Part shown: piece after piece, positions 41,556-50,181 of the stretch
Position numbering within the stretch: position 1 is the first letter of the stretch
Layout of the letters: the number at the start of each line of letters is the position of its first letter
NCBI GenBank assembly: GCA_024234055.1
Contig: JACKOW010000001.1
Location: forward strand, 784,001 to 848,000
Direction: 5' to 3'
Length of the DNA: 64,000 nt
DNA from: Rhodanobacteraceae bacterium
Lineage (GTDB): Bacteria; Pseudomonadota; Gammaproteobacteria; Xanthomonadales; SZUA-5
Translations under genes and position numbers: made by a program
The notes under the pieces: model-generated
Told to the model about the DNA's origin: nothing
Databases searched by the model: none
Seen by the model: the letters and a program-made list of their open reading frames with translations, nothing else

Positions 41556-42479
41556 TCAGTCGTACAGCGCTGGATCTGCCTTGTCGGGACGGGTCTTGAA
41601 ACGCGCATGCAGCCACAGGTACTGCTCGGGGCAGGCGCGGATCAATTGTTCCATCAGCGCATTGACCCGGCTGGTGTCGGCCAGCGCGTCGTCGCTGGGA
41701 AAATCCACCAGCGGCGGATGCAGGCGCAGGCCGTAGCTGCCATCAGGCATTCGGCGGTGTTCGAAGCCGATCACCGCGGCGCCGCTCAGTCGTGCCAGCT
41801 GGTGCGTAGCCGTGATCGTGGACGCCGGAATGCCGAAGAACGGTGCAAACACGCGCTCGCCGCGTCGGTATTCCTGATCGGGCGCATACCAGAGCGCTCC
41901 GCCGCTCTTGAGATAGCGCAGCACGCCGCGCAACTCGTCGCGCCGGTACATTGCGTCGGCGTAGCGCAGTCGTGCTGTCTTCACTGCCCACTCGAAGGCC
42001 GGATCGTGGTGCTCGCGATACATGCCGGCCAGCGGCATGAAGCGGCACAGCAATCGACCGGCGAGTTCCAGATGGCTGAAATGGGCACCGACCAGCAACA
42101 CCCCGCGCCCGGCCGCGCGCGCGGCCTCGATGTGCTCAAGACCTTCGACGGTCACCTTGAGGCGCGCGACTCGGCGGATGGAGCCGAACCAACCCCAGGC
42201 AAAGGCCACCAGCATGCGCCCCGATTCGCGGGCGTTCTCGGCGGCGACACGCTGGCGTTCTTCTGCTGTCCATTCCGGGAAGCACAGCGCCAGATTGCGT
42301 CTGAGGATGCGCCGCCGTCGTGGCAGCAATGCCAGCACCAGCGGCCCAATGGCCGCACCCATGGCCAGTGCTGGCCGATGCGGAATCCGCGCGATCAGCC
42401 ACAGCAGGGCCACGCCGATCCAGCCGGGCCAGCAATAGGGATGCCAGAGCGGCCTGGCGGCAGTTTTGACCTTGCGCAT
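41556..42479 (-). CDS. LpxL/LpxM-family lipid A acyltransferase
   Basis: A 307-residue inner-membrane acyltransferase. N-terminal membrane anchor WPGWIGVALLWLIARIP. The catalytic HX4E motif is HFSHLE in VLLVGAHFSHLELAG. PDQEYRRGERVFAPFFGIPASTITATHQLA and the C-terminal EQYLWLHARFKTRP are typical of LpxL. It adds a secondary acyl chain to Kdo-lipid A by family knowledge. It diverges from waaA, whose product supplies the Kdo acceptor, so the two act in one pathway. Confidence 0.92.
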   Translation of the reverse strand: MRKVKTAARPLWHPYCWPGWIGVALLWLIARIPHRPALAMGAAIGPLVLALLPRRRRILRRNLALCFPEWTAEERQRVAAENARESGRMLVAFAWGWFGSIRRVARLKVTVEGLEHIEAARAAGRGVLLVGAHFSHLELAGRLLCRFMPLAGMYREHHDPAFEWAVKTARLRYADAMYRRDELRGVLRYLKSGGALWYAPDQEYRRGERVFAPFFGIPASTITATHQLARLSGAAVIGFEHRRMPDGSYGLRLHPPLVDFPSDDALADTSRVNALMEQLIRACPEQYLWLHARFKTRPDKADPALYD

Positions 42480-42496
42480 GGGGGCATCATAAAGGC

Positions 42497-42595
42497 GGTT
42501 GTTCGTTCTTGGTTGTTGGTTGTCGGTGAGAGCTGGCGCCGCACGGAGGCAAGGTGGTCAGCTTTTGCCAGCAACCGACAACCAGCAACCAACAA
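42497..42595. repeat. Inverted heptamer arrays in the lpxL-waaA divergent gap
   Basis: Left arm: GGTTGTT, CGTTCTT, GGTTGTT, GGTTGTC in phase (42497-42524). Right arm: CCAGCAA, CCGACAA, CCAGCAA, CCAACAA in phase (42568-42595). The arms are mutually complementary in reverse with a 43-bp spacer and occupy most of the shared upstream region. Confidence 0.9.
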
Positions 42596-42654
42596 CCCAA
42601 AGCACCGTGCCCCGTCAGCTGCGATACTGCGCGCCCGACCTGATTCGGCTGCTC

Positions 42655-43953
42655 ATGCGTCTCTCGCGCCGCCTCTACACGCTCGCGATGTATCTCGCCA
42701 TGCCGGTGATCCTGTATCGCCTGGCCTTTCGTGGCTTGCGCAATCGAGGCTATTTTTCGCGTTGGCTGGAGCGTTTTGGCTGGTTTCGCGATCCCGGTTT
42801 CGAGTCCTCGATCTGGGTGCACGCGGTCTCGGTGGGTGAGTTCAATGCCGCCATTCCGCTGATCGAGGCGCTGATGCAACGTCACCCTGACGCGCCGCTG
42901 GTGGTGACCACGATCACGCCTACCGGCTCCGATCGGGTGCTCAAGCAGTTCGGCGACCGGGTGTTTCACGTCTACCTGCCTTACGATCTCCCGGCGGCGA
43001 TCGAGCGCTTCTTCAAGCGCGTGAAACCGCGCATTGCGCTGGTGATGGAAACCGAGATCTGGCCGAATCTGTATTTCGCCTGCCGTGAGCGCCAGATTCC
43101 CATCTTCATCGCCAATGCGCGCCTGAGCGAGCGCAGCCTGCGTGGCTATGGTCCGGCGATCTCCCTGATCACCGAGGCAGTGCAGTGCGCCACCCTGGTG
43201 GCGGCACAGTCGCAGGTGGACAGTCAGCGTTTCCTGCAACTGGGTGCGCCGCCGGAGCGCGTGCGCGTGGTTGGCAACATCAAGTTCGATATGGCGGTAC
43301 CGACAGGCCTGGACGACAACGCCCGCGAATGGCGTGAGCTGTGGGGTGCGCTGCGACCGGTCTGGATCGCGGCCAGCACCCACGAGGGTGAAGAGGCGGC
43401 GGTGCTGCAGGCCCACGCCCGCATTCTGGGACGATTTCCGGATGCGCTGCTGATACTGGTGCCACGGCACCCGGAGCGCTTCAGGGCGGCGATCTCGCTA
43501 TGCCGTTCCTATGGCTTTCGCACCAGTTGCCGCAGCGAGGATTCGATCGCCTCGCTGGATTCGCAGTGTTTCGTGGTCGACAGCATGGGTGAGTTGCTGA
43601 AGTTCTATGCTTGCGCCGACGCTTGTTTTGTCGGCGGCAGTCTGGACTACATCGGTGGCCACAATGTGCTGGAGCCGGCGGCCTTGCGCAAGCCGATCCT
43701 GATAGGCCCGCACACCTTTAATTTTGCCGAGATCACCGACACCCTGGTGCGCGAGAACGCGGCGCTGCGGGTCGCCAACGGGGCGGCGCTGGGGAGTCAG
43801 ATCGTGCGCATCCTCAGCGAGCCGGCACGGGCCCGGGCCATGAGCGAAGCCGCCGTGGCCGTGGTCGAACGCGAGCGCGGCGCGGTGCCGCGCACCATCG
43901 AGGCGATCGAAGGAATATTGGCGGCGACGGATCGGCGTACGACGCTCTTGTAG
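42655..43953 (+). CDS. waaA: 3-deoxy-D-manno-octulosonic acid transferase
   Basis: A 432-residue Kdo transferase (KdtA). N-terminal membrane anchor RRLYTLAMYLAMPVILYRL. Catalytic Glu in WVHAVSVGEFNAAIPL. IWPNLYFACRERQIPIFIANARLSERSLRGY is diagnostic. The donor-site region GGSLDYIGGHNVLEPAALRKPILIGPHTFNF is GT30-like. ATG 42655 was chosen for the anchor; upstream in-frame sequence is the heptamer repeat. Confidence 0.95.
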   Translation: MRLSRRLYTLAMYLAMPVILYRLAFRGLRNRGYFSRWLERFGWFRDPGFESSIWVHAVSVGEFNAAIPLIEALMQRHPDAPLVVTTITPTGSDRVLKQFGDRVFHVYLPYDLPAAIERFFKRVKPRIALVMETEIWPNLYFACRERQIPIFIANARLSERSLRGYGPAISLITEAVQCATLVAAQSQVDSQRFLQLGAPPERVRVVGNIKFDMAVPTGLDDNAREWRELWGALRPVWIAASTHEGEEAAVLQAHARILGRFPDALLILVPRHPERFRAAISLCRSYGFRTSCRSEDSIASLDSQCFVVDSMGELLKFYACADACFVGGSLDYIGGHNVLEPAALRKPILIGPHTFNFAEITDTLVRENAALRVANGAALGSQIVRILSEPARARAMSEAAVAVVERERGAVPRTIEAIEGILAATDRRTTLL

Positions 43954-44426
43954 TACCGAGCTTGCTCGGCGGGGTGTTCGGCTCTTGTAGGTCCAGACTT
44001 GTCTGGACGCTCTCACCAAACATGCCGCAAGTATTGGAATAAAAAACATTTTTCGCAAAGGACGCAAAGGACGCAAAGTAGAGCGATTCCAAGATTTCGG
44101 TTGGCGGTGTCGCCAGACATCGCGCTCAACCGGACAAGCATTGAAATCTTCGCGTCCTTTGCGGACAAAAAAGAAGCCCCGAGATCGCCGACAGCTTGAT
44201 GCGCGAATATGCGCACCGCCGGGGGCAACCGGGGCTCTCACCAGACATGCGCTAACGCATTGATTTATGGGTCTGGAAAAGAAGGGGCAGGGGGAGAGTG
44301 TCCAATCACGACCCATGATCTGACCGTGCCGCGGCGTGGGTCCCCCGCCCCTTGCCCCCTGTTCAACACCAAAACCCAACCAAGGCAGCGGAGCAAGCGC
44401 CGTTCTGCCAAGGCAACAACGTTCCG
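43954..44426. repeat. Mosaic block between waaA and tolC
   Basis: ACCGAGCTTGCTCGGCGGGG right after the waaA stop; palindrome GTCCAGACTTGTCTGGAC at 43991-44008; AAACATGCCGCAAGTATTGG (about 44022) resembling 12111; GCAAAGGACGCAAAGGACGC (about 44057) with mirror TTCGCGTCCTTTGCGGAC (about 44148); and GATGCGCGAATATGCGCACC (about 44199) as at 12238. No gene is seen. Confidence 0.75.
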
Positions 44427-45803
44427 CTACTTCAGCAGCGCATTGACCGCTTGCAGATCGGCCACGGTGATGGTCCCGGCGGCCTGCTTCAGTCGCAGCG
44501 AGTTCAGCAGATAGTCGTGACGGGCGCGTGCATAGTCGCGCTGGGCCTGGAACAGCACCTGCTGGCTGATCAGCACGTCGACGATGGTTCGGGTGCCGAC
44601 CTCGAATCCGGCCTGGGTGGCATCCAGCGCGCTCTGCGCCGAAATCTGCGCCTGTTTGCGGGCTTCGACTTCGCTGATGCCTGCGGCCACCGCGCGGAAG
44701 GCGTTTCGGGTACTGCGGGTGACGGCGCGTTTTTCCTGCTCGTAGCGATCGGCAGCCGCGTCGCGGTTGTAGGACTCCTGGCGCACCCGCGATTGCGTGG
44801 CGAAGCCCTCGAAGATCGGCACGTTCAGGGTAATCCCGAAACCGTGGTCACGGAAATCCGAGCCGGCCGGGAATGAGAGGTTATTGGAGGAGCGCGAGCC
44901 CCAGGAGGTCTGATCGACCCAGGTGTAATCAGCGCTCAGCGTCGGCAGGTGGGCGGCCTTGGCGGTATTGACGTTCTCCTCGGCCTGCTTGAGATCGAAG
45001 CGGCGGATCGCCAGCAGCGGACTCTCGGCCTCGGCGGTAGCCACCCAGTCCTCGGTCTTGTCGGGGCTGGGGCGGCTGAGCGTGATGTTCTCGGCCAGCG
45101 GGCGCACGTCGCTGACTGGCTTGCCGGTGAGCTCAGCCAAGGCCTCGAAGCTGTCGTCCAGCTGGTTCTGCGCCAAAATGGCCGCGGCGCGCGCGCCATC
45201 GTAGCGAGCTTGTGCCTCATGCACGTCGGTGATGGCCGACAGACCGACTTCAAAGCGCTGCTGAGCCTGTTCCAGCTGGCGATTGACGGCGGTCTCCTCG
45301 GCCTTCGCGGCTTCCAGATTGGTGGTCGCCGTCAGGGCACTGAAATAGGCCTCTGCCACGCGCACGATCAGGTTGTCCAGCGCGGCATCGTAGCTGGCCG
45401 CCAGACTGGACTGACCGGCGCGGGCGCCGCGCAGTCGAGTGTAGTTGGCCTGGCTGTAAATGGTCTGGGTGAGCTGCAAACGATACGTGCGCGAGGTGGT
45501 ATCGCCATTGCCATCTGCGCGGCCGAAGCGCACGGTACCGTCCGGTTGCGGAATCGAGGTGATCTGCGAGCTACTGCTGTTGGAGTCACCCAGGCCTGCG
45601 CTGCCGCTCAGGTTGGGCAGCAACGAGGAGCGCGCCTGCACCACACCTTCGCCTGCGGCATACATGGCCGACTCGGCAGCGGCCAGCTGCGGATCACTGG
45701 CGCGGGCCATTTCGTAGATCTGGGCCAGGTCAGCAGCGCTGGCGCTGCCGGCGAGGGCCGAGAGGCCGGTGATCAGGGCAATGGTCAGGGTATGGCGACG
45801 CAT
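44427..45803 (-). CDS. tolC: TolC-family outer membrane efflux channel
   Basis: A 458-residue outer-membrane protein. Signal peptide RRHTLTIALITGLSALAGSASAAD. Two repeated coiled-coil/beta halves: DLAQIYEMARASDPQLAAAES...LRGARAGQSSLAASYDA and LLAIRRFDLKQAEENVNTAKAAHLPTLSADY...; VGTRTIVDVLISQQVLFQAQRDYARARHDYLLNSLRLKQAAG is the classic TolC C-terminal helix. ATG 45803 gives a clean signal peptide. It lies 22 bp after the Pcm-like gene and could serve the efflux unit upstream. Confidence 0.95.
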   Translation of the reverse strand: MRRHTLTIALITGLSALAGSASAADLAQIYEMARASDPQLAAAESAMYAAGEGVVQARSSLLPNLSGSAGLGDSNSSSSQITSIPQPDGTVRFGRADGNGDTTSRTYRLQLTQTIYSQANYTRLRGARAGQSSLAASYDAALDNLIVRVAEAYFSALTATTNLEAAKAEETAVNRQLEQAQQRFEVGLSAITDVHEAQARYDGARAAAILAQNQLDDSFEALAELTGKPVSDVRPLAENITLSRPSPDKTEDWVATAEAESPLLAIRRFDLKQAEENVNTAKAAHLPTLSADYTWVDQTSWGSRSSNNLSFPAGSDFRDHGFGITLNVPIFEGFATQSRVRQESYNRDAAADRYEQEKRAVTRSTRNAFRAVAAGISEVEARKQAQISAQSALDATQAGFEVGTRTIVDVLISQQVLFQAQRDYARARHDYLLNSLRLKQAAGTITVADLQAVNALLK

Positions 45804-45825
45804 GGAAAACCTCTTGGGATAATCG

Positions 45826-46488
45826 TCAGAATTCGAAGCGGGACGCGGGCTGCGCACCGTGCAGATAGGGTAGGTCGGTCTCGAACAGGCTCTTGGCTTC
45901 GACGTAGTCTGGGCCCTGGCGTGTCAACACCGCGGCATTCATCACCGGCGACTTGCCATGGACCACGAACAACCGGCCGCCGGGCTTGAGCCAGCGCTGG
46001 AAGGATTCAGGGATGACCGCCACGGCACCGGTGACGGCAATCGCATCAAAGGTCTGCGCCGGGTGGAAGTCGAAAGCATCGCCGGCCTGTACCTGACAGT
46101 TGCGGATGCCAGAGGATCCGATCCGGGCGCGTGCGCGCTCCGCCAGATCGGCATGCAACTCGATGCTGAGCACCTGGCGCGCCAGCCGCGCCAGACAGGC
46201 CGCCAGAAAACCGCTGCCGGTGCCGATTTCGAGCACGTCTTCGTCGCCGCCGAGCTCCAGGGCCTGGAGCAATCGGCCTTCGACCACGGGCTTCATCATG
46301 AACTCGCCGTGCTCCAGCGGGATCGCCAGATCGGCAAAAGCCAGCTTGCGGTGACGAGGCGGCACGAAATCCTCGCGCTTGATCTCGCCGAGGACGTCCA
46401 GCACGCGGGTGTCGAGTACCTCCCACGGGCGCACCTGCTGTTCAACCATATTGAAGCGAGCACGTTCAAAATTGAGCGATCCGGCCAT
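45826..46488 (-). CDS. Protein-L-isoaspartate O-methyltransferase-like protein
   Basis: A 220-residue class I SAM methyltransferase related to PCMT. ARFNMVEQQVRPWEVLD, REDFVPPRHRKLAFADLAIPL (PIMT pre-loop), VLEIGTGSGFLAACLARLA (SAM motif I) and WLKPGGRLFVV are visible. Members repair isoaspartyl residues, although this variant lacks much similarity to the short E. coli type. ATG 46488 is preferred to ATG 46521 because MAGSLNFERAR is the usual beginning. It is cotranscribed with tolC. Confidence 0.88.
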   Translation of the reverse strand: MAGSLNFERARFNMVEQQVRPWEVLDTRVLDVLGEIKREDFVPPRHRKLAFADLAIPLEHGEFMMKPVVEGRLLQALELGGDEDVLEIGTGSGFLAACLARLARQVLSIELHADLAERARARIGSSGIRNCQVQAGDAFDFHPAQTFDAIAVTGAVAVIPESFQRWLKPGGRLFVVHGKSPVMNAAVLTRQGPDYVEAKSLFETDLPYLHGAQPASRFEF

Positions 46489-46908
46489 GGCTTTGTCTAC
46501 AAATCCGAGATGAGAAGGCAAGACGACAAGGGTAGCGGTCCACGGCTGGGTTGCTCAAGGGCGAAGCTTCGGTTTCGGCGGGCCATGTTCATAAGTGCCA
46601 GAGGTCATCGCGGGGCTGGTTGTCGGTTGTCGGTTGTTGGTTGTTGGTAGGAGCTGGCTCGCGCGGAGACGCGGAGGGCGCGGAGAACAGCGCGAGCTGC
46701 TTTTGCTTCCTGTGGGAGCGGACTCTGTCCGCGATTGTGTTGTGGGTCAGACAAGTCTGGACCTTCAACAGCGAACCGCCGCCATTCTCGACGAAGCAAT
46801 TCAGGAGCTTGTCACCTTGCTTCTGGATTGCTTCGCTGCGCTCGCAATGACGCCCATATACAAGCCTCTCCCGAGTCCCGAGTCCCAACAACCAACAACC
46901 GCTCCTTC
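46489..46908. repeat. Mosaic block between ABC permease and Pcm-like gene
   Basis: Four in-phase heptamers GGTTGTC, GGTTGTC, GGTTGTT, GGTTGTT (46618-46645); GCGGAGACGCGGAGGGCGCG (about 46667); REP hairpin GTGGGAGCGGACTCTGTCCG (about 46712); palindrome GTCAGACAAGTCTGGAC (about 46746); GAAGCAATTCAGGAGC and CTGGATTGCTTCGCTGCGCT (about 46795-46845); then GAGTCCC and CCAACAA heptamers (46871-46900), ending 8 bp before the permease stop. No gene is seen. Confidence 0.85.
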
Positions 46909-48042
46909 TCAGTCCAGCGTCTTCCGGAAGCGCTTCGCCCCAAGGGCCACCACCACCAGCGTGAACACCAGCAGTGGCCACAGATTAGGCCAGACGTCGG
47001 CCGGGCCATTGACCTTGAGCAAGACGCCGCGAACGATGCGCAAGAAATGGGTCAGCGGCAGCACTTCGCCGATGTTCTGGGCCCAACTGGGCATGCCGCG
47101 GAAGGGAAACATGAAGCCGGACAGCAGGATCGAAGGCAGGAAGAAGAAGAAGGTCATCTGCATGGCCTGCATCTGGTTGCGGGCCAGGGTCGAGAACAAC
47201 AGGCCTACCGACAGGTTGGCGATCACGAAGGCCAGCACGCACAGCAGCAGGAAAGGGATGGAGCCGAGGATCGGCACTCCAAAGATGAAATGAGCGGCGC
47301 TCAGGATCACCGTGACCTGGATGTAGGCCACCAGGATGTAAGGCACCAGCTTGCCGATCATGATTTCCAGTGGTCGCACCGGCATGGCCAGCAGATTCTC
47401 CATGGTGCCGCGCTCGCGCTCGCGGGCGATGGCAAGGCCCGTCTGCATGATCAGGGTCATGGTCAGAATGACGCCCATGAGGCCGGGAACGATGTTGAAC
47501 TGGGTGATGCCTTCCGGGTTGTAGCGGCGCTGGATGCGCAGATCGATGGGCCCGGGTTTGGCCGCGAGGCTGGCCAGCGGCCCGGTGAGCTCGGTGGCCA
47601 CCGCCTGATCGATCAGGCCGCTGAGCGCGGCAATGGCATTGCCGCTGGCGACCGGATCGGTGGCATCGATTTCCATCAGCAGTTCCGGTCGCTGGCCGCG
47701 GACCAGATCGCGGGAGAAATTGGCCGGGATCCGCAGCAGGAACAGCACTTCGCCACGTTCCAGCAGGGCCCGCGAGCCCTCGATGGTCGGGGCCGCCGGC
47801 CGCAGATCGAAATAGTCGGAATTCTTCATCGCCGAGATCAGCCGCCGCGAGAACTCGCTCGACTCGGCGCTGATCACGGTGGTCGGCAGATGCTTGGGGT
47901 CGGTGTTGATGGCAAAGCCGAACAGCAACAGCTGCATGATCGGAATGCCCACCATCATCGCGAAGGTCAGCCGATCCCGACGCATCTGGATGAATTCCTT
48001 GCCGAGTACGGCCAGCAGCCGCTGCATCGAGAACCGGTTCAT
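46909..48042 (-). CDS. ABC-2 type permease
   Basis: A 377-residue inner-membrane permease of the YhhJ/YbhS kind. N-terminal KEFIQMRRDRLTFAMMVGIPIMQLLLFGFAIN, a periplasmic domain (about 50-170), then LTMTLIMQTGLAIARERERGTMENLLAMPVRPLEIMIGKLVPYI with the usual E-R-E-G-T-E-like cytoplasmic loop, and VNGPADVWPNLWPLL near the end. Its start overlaps the ATPase stop (ATGA), so it is translationally coupled to it. Confidence 0.93.
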   Translation of the reverse strand: MNRFSMQRLLAVLGKEFIQMRRDRLTFAMMVGIPIMQLLLFGFAINTDPKHLPTTVISAESSEFSRRLISAMKNSDYFDLRPAAPTIEGSRALLERGEVLFLLRIPANFSRDLVRGQRPELLMEIDATDPVASGNAIAALSGLIDQAVATELTGPLASLAAKPGPIDLRIQRRYNPEGITQFNIVPGLMGVILTMTLIMQTGLAIARERERGTMENLLAMPVRPLEIMIGKLVPYILVAYIQVTVILSAAHFIFGVPILGSIPFLLLCVLAFVIANLSVGLLFSTLARNQMQAMQMTFFFFLPSILLSGFMFPFRGMPSWAQNIGEVLPLTHFLRIVRGVLLKVNGPADVWPNLWPLLVFTLVVVALGAKRFRKTLD

Positions 48043-48953
48043 GCGCGATCTCCGCCGCGCATCAGCGCGATGAATGCGTCTTCCAGGGAGGATTCGACCG
48101 GCTCGAAGCGGATTCGATGGCCGCTGGCGTAATCGTGCAGACTGCGTTTGAGCAACTCGGTATCGCTGCCGGATACATGCAGTCGCAAACCGAAGGGCAC
48201 CACCTGCTCGACGCCGGCCAGTGCGCTCAGCTCAGCCACGGCATCGGGTGGGGCACCGGTCAGCGCGTAGGTGTTCAAGCCGACCTGCGCCAGAATCTCG
48301 TCCGGCGTACCCTCGGCCAGCAATTTGCCGTAGGCGATGTAGGCCAGCCGATGGCAACGCTCGGCCTCGTCCATGTAGTGGGTAGACACGAGCACGGTCA
48401 GGCCGTCGCGGGCGAGCGCGTGGATCTCGGCCCAGAAATCGCGTCTGGCCTTGGGGTCCACACCCGCCGTGGGCTCGTCCAGCAACAACAGACGTGGCTG
48501 GTGCAGCAGGCAGGCCGCCAGTGCCAGCCGCTGTTTCCAGCCGCCTGAGAGCGAACCGGCCAGCTGCCGTCTGCGACTGGTCAGGCCCAGCCTTTCCAGC
48601 GTGTCCGTCACCACCTGACGCGGCTTGCGCAGCTGATGCATGCGCGCCGCGAAACGCAGGTTTTCTTCGATGGTCAGGTCTTCCCACCAGCTGAAGCGCT
48701 GGGTCATGTAGCCGACCTGCTGCTTGATCGTGGCGCTGTCGTGGATCACATCCAGCCCCAGGCAGGTACCGCTGCCAGCGTCGGCCGTGAGCAGCCCGCA
48801 GATCATGCGGATCGAGGTGGTCTTGCCGCTGCCGTTGGGCCCGAGAAAGCCGTAGATGGCGCCGCGTTCGACCTGCAGATTGAGGCCGTCGACCACAGTC
48901 TTGCCGTCGAAGCGCTTGGTGAGGCCTTTTACGTCGATGACGAGGTCGTTCAT
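48039..48953 (-). CDS. ABC transporter ATP-binding protein (DrrA/YbhF type)
   Basis: A 304-residue ATPase. Walker A is FLGPNGSGKTTSIRMICGL. Q-loop region VGYMTQRFSWWEDLTIEENL. Signature GSLSGGWKQRLALAA. Walker B LLLLDEPTAGVDPKAR. H-loop VLVSTHYMDEAERC. C-terminal extension is typical of drug-export ATPases. The start at 48953 was chosen where homology begins; the longer frame to 49205 is repeat DNA. It is separated from hlyD by 259 bp of repeats. Confidence 0.94.
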   Translation of the reverse strand: MNDLVIDVKGLTKRFDGKTVVDGLNLQVERGAIYGFLGPNGSGKTTSIRMICGLLTADAGSGTCLGLDVIHDSATIKQQVGYMTQRFSWWEDLTIEENLRFAARMHQLRKPRQVVTDTLERLGLTSRRRQLAGSLSGGWKQRLALAACLLHQPRLLLLDEPTAGVDPKARRDFWAEIHALARDGLTVLVSTHYMDEAERCHRLAYIAYGKLLAEGTPDEILAQVGLNTYALTGAPPDAVAELSALAGVEQVVPFGLRLHVSGSDTELLKRSLHDYASGHRIRFEPVESSLEDAFIALMRGGDRA

Positions 48954-49212
48954 TCTGGTTGTCGGTTGTCGGTGTCGGTGTAGGTGTAGGTGCAGGTGTA
49001 GGTGTACGTGTCGGTTCCTGGTGTGTGCAGCGATCGCGGCTGAAGCCGCTCCCAAAGTTTCGGCTGTTTCCAACAACCGGCAACCGACAACCGGCAACCA
49101 GCCCGGATGAGTGCAGCGATCGCGGCTGAAGCCGCTCCCACAGACTGCAATCTGGCGGGCTGTGGCATCGGCTGTTTCCAACAACCGACAACCAGCAACC
49201 GACAACCCGTCG
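48954..49212. repeat. Repeat insert splitting the hlyD-ABC unit
   Basis: Two GGTTGTC heptamers (48957-48970), then a run of hexamers GGTGTC, GGTGTA, GGTGTA, GGTGCA, GGTGTA, GGTGTA (48971-49006). Two copies follow of a unit with GTGCAGCGATCGCGGCTGAA, GCCGCTCCCA (about 49024 and 49110) and CGGCTGTTTCCAACAACCG (about 49060 and 49168), each ending in CCGGCAA/CCGACAA/CCAGCAA heptamers. The last array ends about 5 bp before the hlyD stop codon. No gene is seen. Confidence 0.85.
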
Positions 49213-50181
49213 TCAAGGACGGCGCCTCACCACCACCGGCAACCCAGGTGCCAGCGGCGCCGGACTGTCGAATCGGGCTTCGACGCGATAGACCAGATCC
49301 TCGCTGCGCGACTCACTGAAGATCACCGGTGGCGTGTACTCGGGGCTGGCGGCGATGAAGTTGACGGTTGCGGTCAATTCCGAGGTGCAAGCGCTGCAGC
49401 TGATGGAGACGGACTGGCCAGGCGACCACTGCGCCAGTTCATTCATCGGCACGAAGAAGCGGATGAACGGGCCGCTGGCCGGCAGTAGTTTCAGCACCGG
49501 CGCGCCCGCCGGCACCCATTCGCCCAGCTGAAACAGGGTGTCTTCGATGCGCCCATCCTGGAGGGCGCGGATGCGGGTCTGATCAACGCTCCATTGCACC
49601 TGTCCGAGCGCGGCCTGGGCGGCTTCGACGGCGGCATCGGCAGCAGCGATGGCGTCGGGGCGGCCGGCCAGTTCGGCACTGCGCTGTTGCGCCAGCACCG
49701 AGGCCACGCGCGCCTGGGCCTGGGCCTGGGCGGCGTTGGCCTGGTCCAGGGCGTCGGCAGAGGTCAGGCCGCGGGCGCGCAGTTCGCTGATCCGTTTCAG
49801 TTCGCGCTCGGCCAGATCCAGCGCCGAACGCGCTTCTCGGACCTGCGCCGCAATCACCCGGATCTCTTCCGGTCGGCGGCCGCTGCCAAGATCATCCCGT
49901 TGCGCCTGGGCCTGACGCACCTGGCTCTGTGCCTGCAGCAGCTGTTGCTGTTGCAGCTCGCCGTCCACGGCGAACAGGGTTGCGCCGGTGACGACCGCTG
50001 CGCCGCGTGGCAGCGGCAGTTCGGTCAGGCGTCCGGCTACCGGTGCGGCAATGTAGGCGTAATCTGCTTCCAGGTAGCCTTGGTAGCCGTCCGGCGCCTG
50101 GGATTGGCAGCCGGTCAGCGCCAACAAGCACATCACTGTCCACACCCAGGTGGCCCGGCGCGTCATCACGATCGACTTCAT
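49213..50181 (-). CDS. HlyD/membrane-fusion lipoprotein
   Basis: A 322-residue periplasmic adaptor. Lipobox CLLALTGC (lipidated Cys about residue 25). Lipoyl-like half YIAAPVAGRLTELPLPRGAAVVTG. Long coiled coil LLQAQSQVRQAQAQRDDLGSG to AAQAALGQVQW with RGLTSADALDQANAA. Second lipoyl half TRIRALQDGRIEDTLFQLGEWVPAGAPVLKLLP. The C-terminal beta-barrel contains two Cys (SISCSACTSEL), unusual. Its start overlaps the tetR stop (ATGA). It would bridge the ABC permease and TolC. Confidence 0.92.
   Translation of the reverse strand: MKSIVMTRRATWVWTVMCLLALTGCQSQAPDGYQGYLEADYAYIAAPVAGRLTELPLPRGAAVVTGATLFAVDGELQQQQLLQAQSQVRQAQAQRDDLGSGRRPEEIRVIAAQVREARSALDLAERELKRISELRARGLTSADALDQANAAQAQAQARVASVLAQQRSAELAGRPDAIAAADAAVEAAQAALGQVQWSVDQTRIRALQDGRIEDTLFQLGEWVPAGAPVLKLLPASGPFIRFFVPMNELAQWSPGQSVSISCSACTSELTATVNFIAASPEYTPPVIFSESRSEDLVYRVEARFDSPAPLAPGLPVVVRRRP

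Noticed and set aside
48954..49205. N-terminal extension of the ABC ATPase
   Set aside because: The extension is repeat DNA (REP and heptamer units), and ATPase homology starts at MNDLVIDVKGLTKRF.
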